Shown here in pieces: positions 5,351 to 8,201 of a stretch of 8,201 nucleotides of DNA. The notes under the pieces were generated by a model that saw only the letters and a program-made list of their open reading frames with translations, was not told where the DNA came from and ran no database searches. Origin of the DNA: Comamonadaceae bacterium (lineage in GTDB: Bacteria; Pseudomonadota; Gammaproteobacteria; Burkholderiales; Burkholderiaceae_C); the NCBI GenBank assembly GCA_947371775.1, contig CANBQX010000086.1:1-8201 (forward strand), written 5' to 3'. The position numbers and the translations under genes were made by a program. Numbering within the stretch: position 1 is the stretch's first letter; each line of letters begins with the position of its first letter.

Positions 5351-7123
5351 ATGTTGACCCTCGCGCAACTCAATGCCGCCACCGTGGACGAATGTGTGGC
5401 CCTGCTGGACGGCACCTACGAGCATTCGCCCTGGATTGCACGCGCTGGCGCAGCCCAGCGCCCCTTTGCCAGCCTGGTGCACCTCAAACTGGTTTTGGCC
5501 CAGGTGGTGCGTGAGGCCGGGTTGGACGCCCAGCTCGCACTGATTCGCGCCCACCCCGAGCTGGCTGGCAAGGCCATGGTCAGCAAAACACTGACCGCAG
5601 AGTCCAGCGGGGAACAAAGGAAAGCGGGCCTGACCGATTGCACGCCCGACGAGTTTGCCCGCATCCAGCAACTCAACGCCGACTACAACGCGCGCTTTGG
5701 CTTTCCTTTCATCCTGGCGGTGCGCGGCCCGCGTGGCGTGGGCTTGGGCAAGCACGAGATCATTGCCACCATGGCCCGGCGTCTGGGCAACCACCCCGAC
5801 TTTGAGCGCGCCGAGTGTTTGCGCAACATCCACCGCATCGCCGAAATCCGGCTGAACGACAAGCTGGGCCACGTGCCTGCGCAAGGCAACCTGGTGTGGG
5901 ACTGGGCCGAGCAACTGGCGGTGCACAGCGAACCCGGTTACCAGGAGCGCGGCGAACTCACTGTCACCTATCTCACCGACGCCCACCGCGCTGTGGCCCG
6001 TGATTTGCAGAGCTGGATGCGCGAATGCGGCTTTGACGAAGTGACCCAAGACGCCGTGGGCAACGTGGTGGGCATCTACCATGGCCAAGACCGAAGCGCG
6101 CCACGGCTCTTGACCGGCAGCCACTTTGACACCGTGCGCAACGGGGGCAAGTATGACGGCCGCTTGGGCATCCTGGTGCCCATGGCCTGTGTGCAAGCGC
6201 TTCACCGCGCGGGGCGGCGACTGCCCTTTGGTTTGGAAGTCGTGGGTTTTTCAGAAGAAGAAGGCCAGCGCTACAAGGCCGTGTTTTTGGGCTCGGGTGC
6301 GCTCACGGGGCAGTTCAATGCCGACTGGCTGGAGCAGCGCGACGCCGATGGTGTTTTGATGCGCGAGGCCATGGCGCACGCGGGCCTGAACGTGGCCGAG
6401 ATTGCTGCACTCAAGCGTGACCCGGCGCAATACCAAGGCTTTGTGGAAGTGCACATCGAGCAAGGCCCGGTGCTCAATGCCTTGGACATGCCGCTGGGCA
6501 TTGTGACCAGCATCAACGGCAGCGTGCGCTACCTGGGCGAAGTGCTAGGCATGGCCAGCCATGCCGGCACCACGCCCATGGACCAGCGCCGCGACGCGGC
6601 CACCGCCGTGGCCGAGCTCGCGCTGTTTGCCGAGAAGCGTGCCGCCAGCGTACCGCACGTGGTCGCCACCATGGGCATGCTGGAAGTGCCCCATGGTTCG
6701 ATCAATGTGGTGCCGGGGCGCTGCCGCTTTAGCTTGGATGTGCGTGCCACGACGAATGAAGTTCGTGACGCCTGCGCGGCAGATATCCGCGCCGAACTGG
6801 CTGCGATTTGCGCGCGCCGTGGGCTGCACTTCACGCTTGAAGAAACCATGCGCGCCGCTGCCGCCCCCAGCGCACCGCTGTGGCAGCATCGCTGGGAACG
6901 TGCCGTGGAGGCTCTGGGCCTGCCCCTGTACCGCATGCCCAGCGGTGCCGGCCACGACGCCATGAAGCTGCATGAAATCATGCCCCAGGCCATGCTGTTT
7001 GTGCGCGGGCTCAACGCGGGTATCAGCCACAACCCGCTCGAATCCATCACCAACGACGACGCCGAGTTGTGCGTCCAAGCCTTTGCCCACTTGCTAGATC
7101 AACTTGCCACGCAACATCCATGA
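5351..7123 (+). CDS. Bifunctional OHCU decarboxylase (UraD) / allantoate amidohydrolase (AllC type) fusion
   Basis: One uninterrupted 590-residue frame carries two enzymes. Residues about 1-172 are UraD, which decarboxylates OHCU, a product of urate oxidation, to (S)-allantoin. It shows SPWIARAGAAQRPF (26-39), catalytic-type His68 in RAHPELAGK, Glu88 in SGEQ, NARFGFPFI (113-121) and EIRLNDKLG (165-173). Residues about 180-590 are an M20-family hydantoinase/carbamoylase of the allantoate amidohydrolase type, which converts allantoate to ureidoglycine with loss of ammonia and CO2. Its metal-site motifs are present: GSHFDT with His258, GGKYDG with Asp269, SEEEGQRY with Glu303/Glu304, HIEQGP with His368, and GISHNPLE with His560. 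SGAGHDA (531-537) is also present. Each half is close to the length of the stand-alone enzyme. The gene overlaps the next by ATGA. Another M20 amidase specificity for the second half is possible but less likely given the neighbours. Confidence 0.9.
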   Translation: MLTLAQLNAATVDECVALLDGTYEHSPWIARAGAAQRPFASLVHLKLVLAQVVREAGLDAQLALIRAHPELAGKAMVSKTLTAESSGEQRKAGLTDCTPDEFARIQQLNADYNARFGFPFILAVRGPRGVGLGKHEIIATMARRLGNHPDFERAECLRNIHRIAEIRLNDKLGHVPAQGNLVWDWAEQLAVHSEPGYQERGELTVTYLTDAHRAVARDLQSWMRECGFDEVTQDAVGNVVGIYHGQDRSAPRLLTGSHFDTVRNGGKYDGRLGILVPMACVQALHRAGRRLPFGLEVVGFSEEEGQRYKAVFLGSGALTGQFNADWLEQRDADGVLMREAMAHAGLNVAEIAALKRDPAQYQGFVEVHIEQGPVLNALDMPLGIVTSINGSVRYLGEVLGMASHAGTTPMDQRRDAATAVAELALFAEKRAASVPHVVATMGMLEVPHGSINVVPGRCRFSLDVRATTNEVRDACAADIRAELAAICARRGLHFTLEETMRAAAAPSAPLWQHRWERAVEALGLPLYRMPSGAGHDAMKLHEIMPQAMLFVRGLNAGISHNPLESITNDDAELCVQAFAHLLDQLATQHP

Positions 7124-8201
7124 CACAGCCTACTTCCGCATCAACTTCTGCACCCGCTTCTTACGCCGCCCTGGACGCCTGGGTGGACGCCCACTTTGAC
7201 GAGGAAGTGCGCTTCTTGCAGCAGCTGGTGCAAGTCCCCACCGACACACCACCGGGCAACAACACGCCGCATGCCGACCGCACTGCCACGCTGTTGCAAG
7301 ACTTTGGTTTTGCCGCCGAAAAGCACGCCCCTCCGGTGGCCGAAGTGCATGCTGCGGGACTGGAGACGATTACCAACCTGGTGGTACGCCGCCAATACGG
7401 CGCAGGCCGCACCGTGGGCCTGAACGCGCATGGCGATGTGGTGCCCCCTGGCGAAGGCTGGACACACGACCCCTATGGCGGCGAGGTGGACAAGGGCCGC
7501 CTCTACGGCCGCGCCGCTGCGGTCAGCAAGTGTGACTTCGCCACCTTTACCTTTGCCACCCGCGCGCTGGAAGCCTTGGGCGCAAACCTGCACGGCAGCG
7601 TGGAGCTGTACTTCACGTATGACGAAGAGTTTGGCGGCGAACTCGGCCCCGGCTGGCTGCTCAGCAAGGGCATCATCAAGCCCGATTTGTTGATTGGCGC
7701 GGCCTTTAGCTACCAGGTGATTACCGGGCACAACGGCTGCCTGCAAATGGAAGTTACCGTGCACGGCAAGATGGGCCATGCCGCCGTGCCGGAGACGGGT
7801 GTGGACGCGCTGCAAGCGGCCACCCGCATCCTCAATGCGCTCTATCACCAAAACACGCTGTACCAGCAGATCAGCAGCCAGGTCAAAGGCATCAAGCATC
7901 CTTACCTGAACGTGGGTTTGATCACCGGCGGCACCAACACCAATGTGGTGCCCGGCAAAGTGGTGCTCAAGCTCGACCGCCGCATGATCCCCGAAGAAAA
8001 TCCGGCCGAAGTGGAAGCCACCTTGCGCCAGATGATTGCGGACGCGGTAGCCCAATCGGCGGGCATCAGCATCGAGGTCAAGCGCATCCTGCTGGCCCAC
8101 GCCCTCAAGCCCCTGCCTGGCAACGCGCCGCTGGTCACCGCCCTGTGCCAGCACGCCAGCACCGTGTTTGGCGAGCCGATTGAGGCCTCCGGCACACCGC
8201 T
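7120..8201 (+). CDS. M20-family metallopeptidase/amidohydrolase (ArgE/DapE-like), 3' end outside window
   Basis: The frame opens at ATG 7120, overlapping the previous stop as ATGA, and stays open for 360 codons to the window edge. It is an M20 hydrolase. Visible segments are LNAHGDVVPPGEGW (101-114, His104), YGRAAAVSKCDFATF (129-143), YDEEFGGE (167-174, Glu169/Glu170), the dimerisation-domain segment VHGKMGHAAVPETG (214-227) and GGTNTNVVPGK (270-280). The canonical bridging Asp (GRGxxDxKG) is replaced by Val135, with Asp139 four residues on. The usual metal-binding Glu of 'GEPT' is replaced in LIGAAFSYQ (191-199). Operon position suggests a role in ureide or related amide breakdown, possibly of a ureidoglycine or ureidoglycolate-type compound, but the substrate is unknown. 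The N-terminal 13 residues are rich in Ser, Thr, Ala and Pro. The last metal-binding His is expected beyond the window. Confidence 0.82.
   Translation, partial: MTQPTSASTSAPASYAALDAWVDAHFDEEVRFLQQLVQVPTDTPPGNNTPHADRTATLLQDFGFAAEKHAPPVAEVHAAGLETITNLVVRRQYGAGRTVGLNAHGDVVPPGEGWTHDPYGGEVDKGRLYGRAAAVSKCDFATFTFATRALEALGANLHGSVELYFTYDEEFGGELGPGWLLSKGIIKPDLLIGAAFSYQVITGHNGCLQMEVTVHGKMGHAAVPETGVDALQAATRILNALYHQNTLYQQISSQVKGIKHPYLNVGLITGGTNTNVVPGKVVLKLDRRMIPEENPAEVEATLRQMIADAVAQSAGISIEVKRILLAHALKPLPGNAPLVTALCQHASTVFGEPIEASGTP

Noticed and set aside
4370..6205. A 611-codon open frame on the minus strand across puuE and the UraD half of the fusion
   Set aside because: It lies wholly antisense to two well-recognised enzyme genes, and its translation (rich in His, Ala, Gln, Val and Gly) resembles no protein. 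Long antisense frames are expected opposite GC-rich genes.
7141..8154. A 337-codon minus-strand frame opposite the M20 gene
   Set aside because: The plus-strand frame shows clear M20 motifs. The antisense product is low-complexity and unlike any family.

Overview
The window looks like chromosomal DNA of a GC-rich betaproteobacterium, most likely in the family Comamonadaceae (Rhodoferax, Polaromonas or Acidovorax type). This rests on codon use (GC-rich, with frequent TTG and CTG leucines), on tight ATGA gene overlaps, and on recognised protein types. The genus is an inference. The window is densely coding, with seven complete genes and one partial gene at each end. I see no rRNA, tRNA, insertion sequence, CRISPR array or phage gene.

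Region 1 (1-1951, + strand) is an ABC importer operon of the FecBCD/BtuFCD type. It holds the tail of a substrate-binding protein, a FecCD-family permease and an ATPase, each joined to the next by a 4-bp ATGA overlap. The likely cargo is cobalamin, haem or a ferric siderophore, and the sequence does not decide between them. After 42 bp comes a stand-alone ADP-dependent NAD(P)H-hydrate dehydratase (1994-2866). It lacks the usual epimerase half and carries signatures I associate with actinobacteria.

Region 2 (2867-4255) begins with an AT-rich spacer that holds a probable intrinsic terminator for the dehydratase gene and a 6+6 bp inverted repeat. This spacer precedes a small MarR-like regulator with a probable GTG start. 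The regulator converges, with only 3 bp between stop codons, on a minus-strand DUF1345 membrane protein.

Region 3 (4256-8201, + strand) is a purine (ureide) catabolic operon reading away from the DUF1345 gene. It encodes PuuE allantoinase, then a 590-residue fusion of OHCU decarboxylase (UraD) with allantoate amidohydrolase (AllC type), then an M20-family hydrolase that runs off the end. UraD makes (S)-allantoin, PuuE opens it to allantoate, and the AllC half degrades allantoate to ureidoglycine, releasing ammonia and CO2. The fusion therefore joins the enzymes on either side of the PuuE step. The M20 protein seems to lack two metal ligands at their usual places, and its substrate is unknown.

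Nothing here is clearly a new defence or mobile system. The items most worth a second look are the UraD-AllC fusion, the unusual M20 active site, the actinobacterial-like NnrD, and the AT-rich control region before the MarR-like gene.
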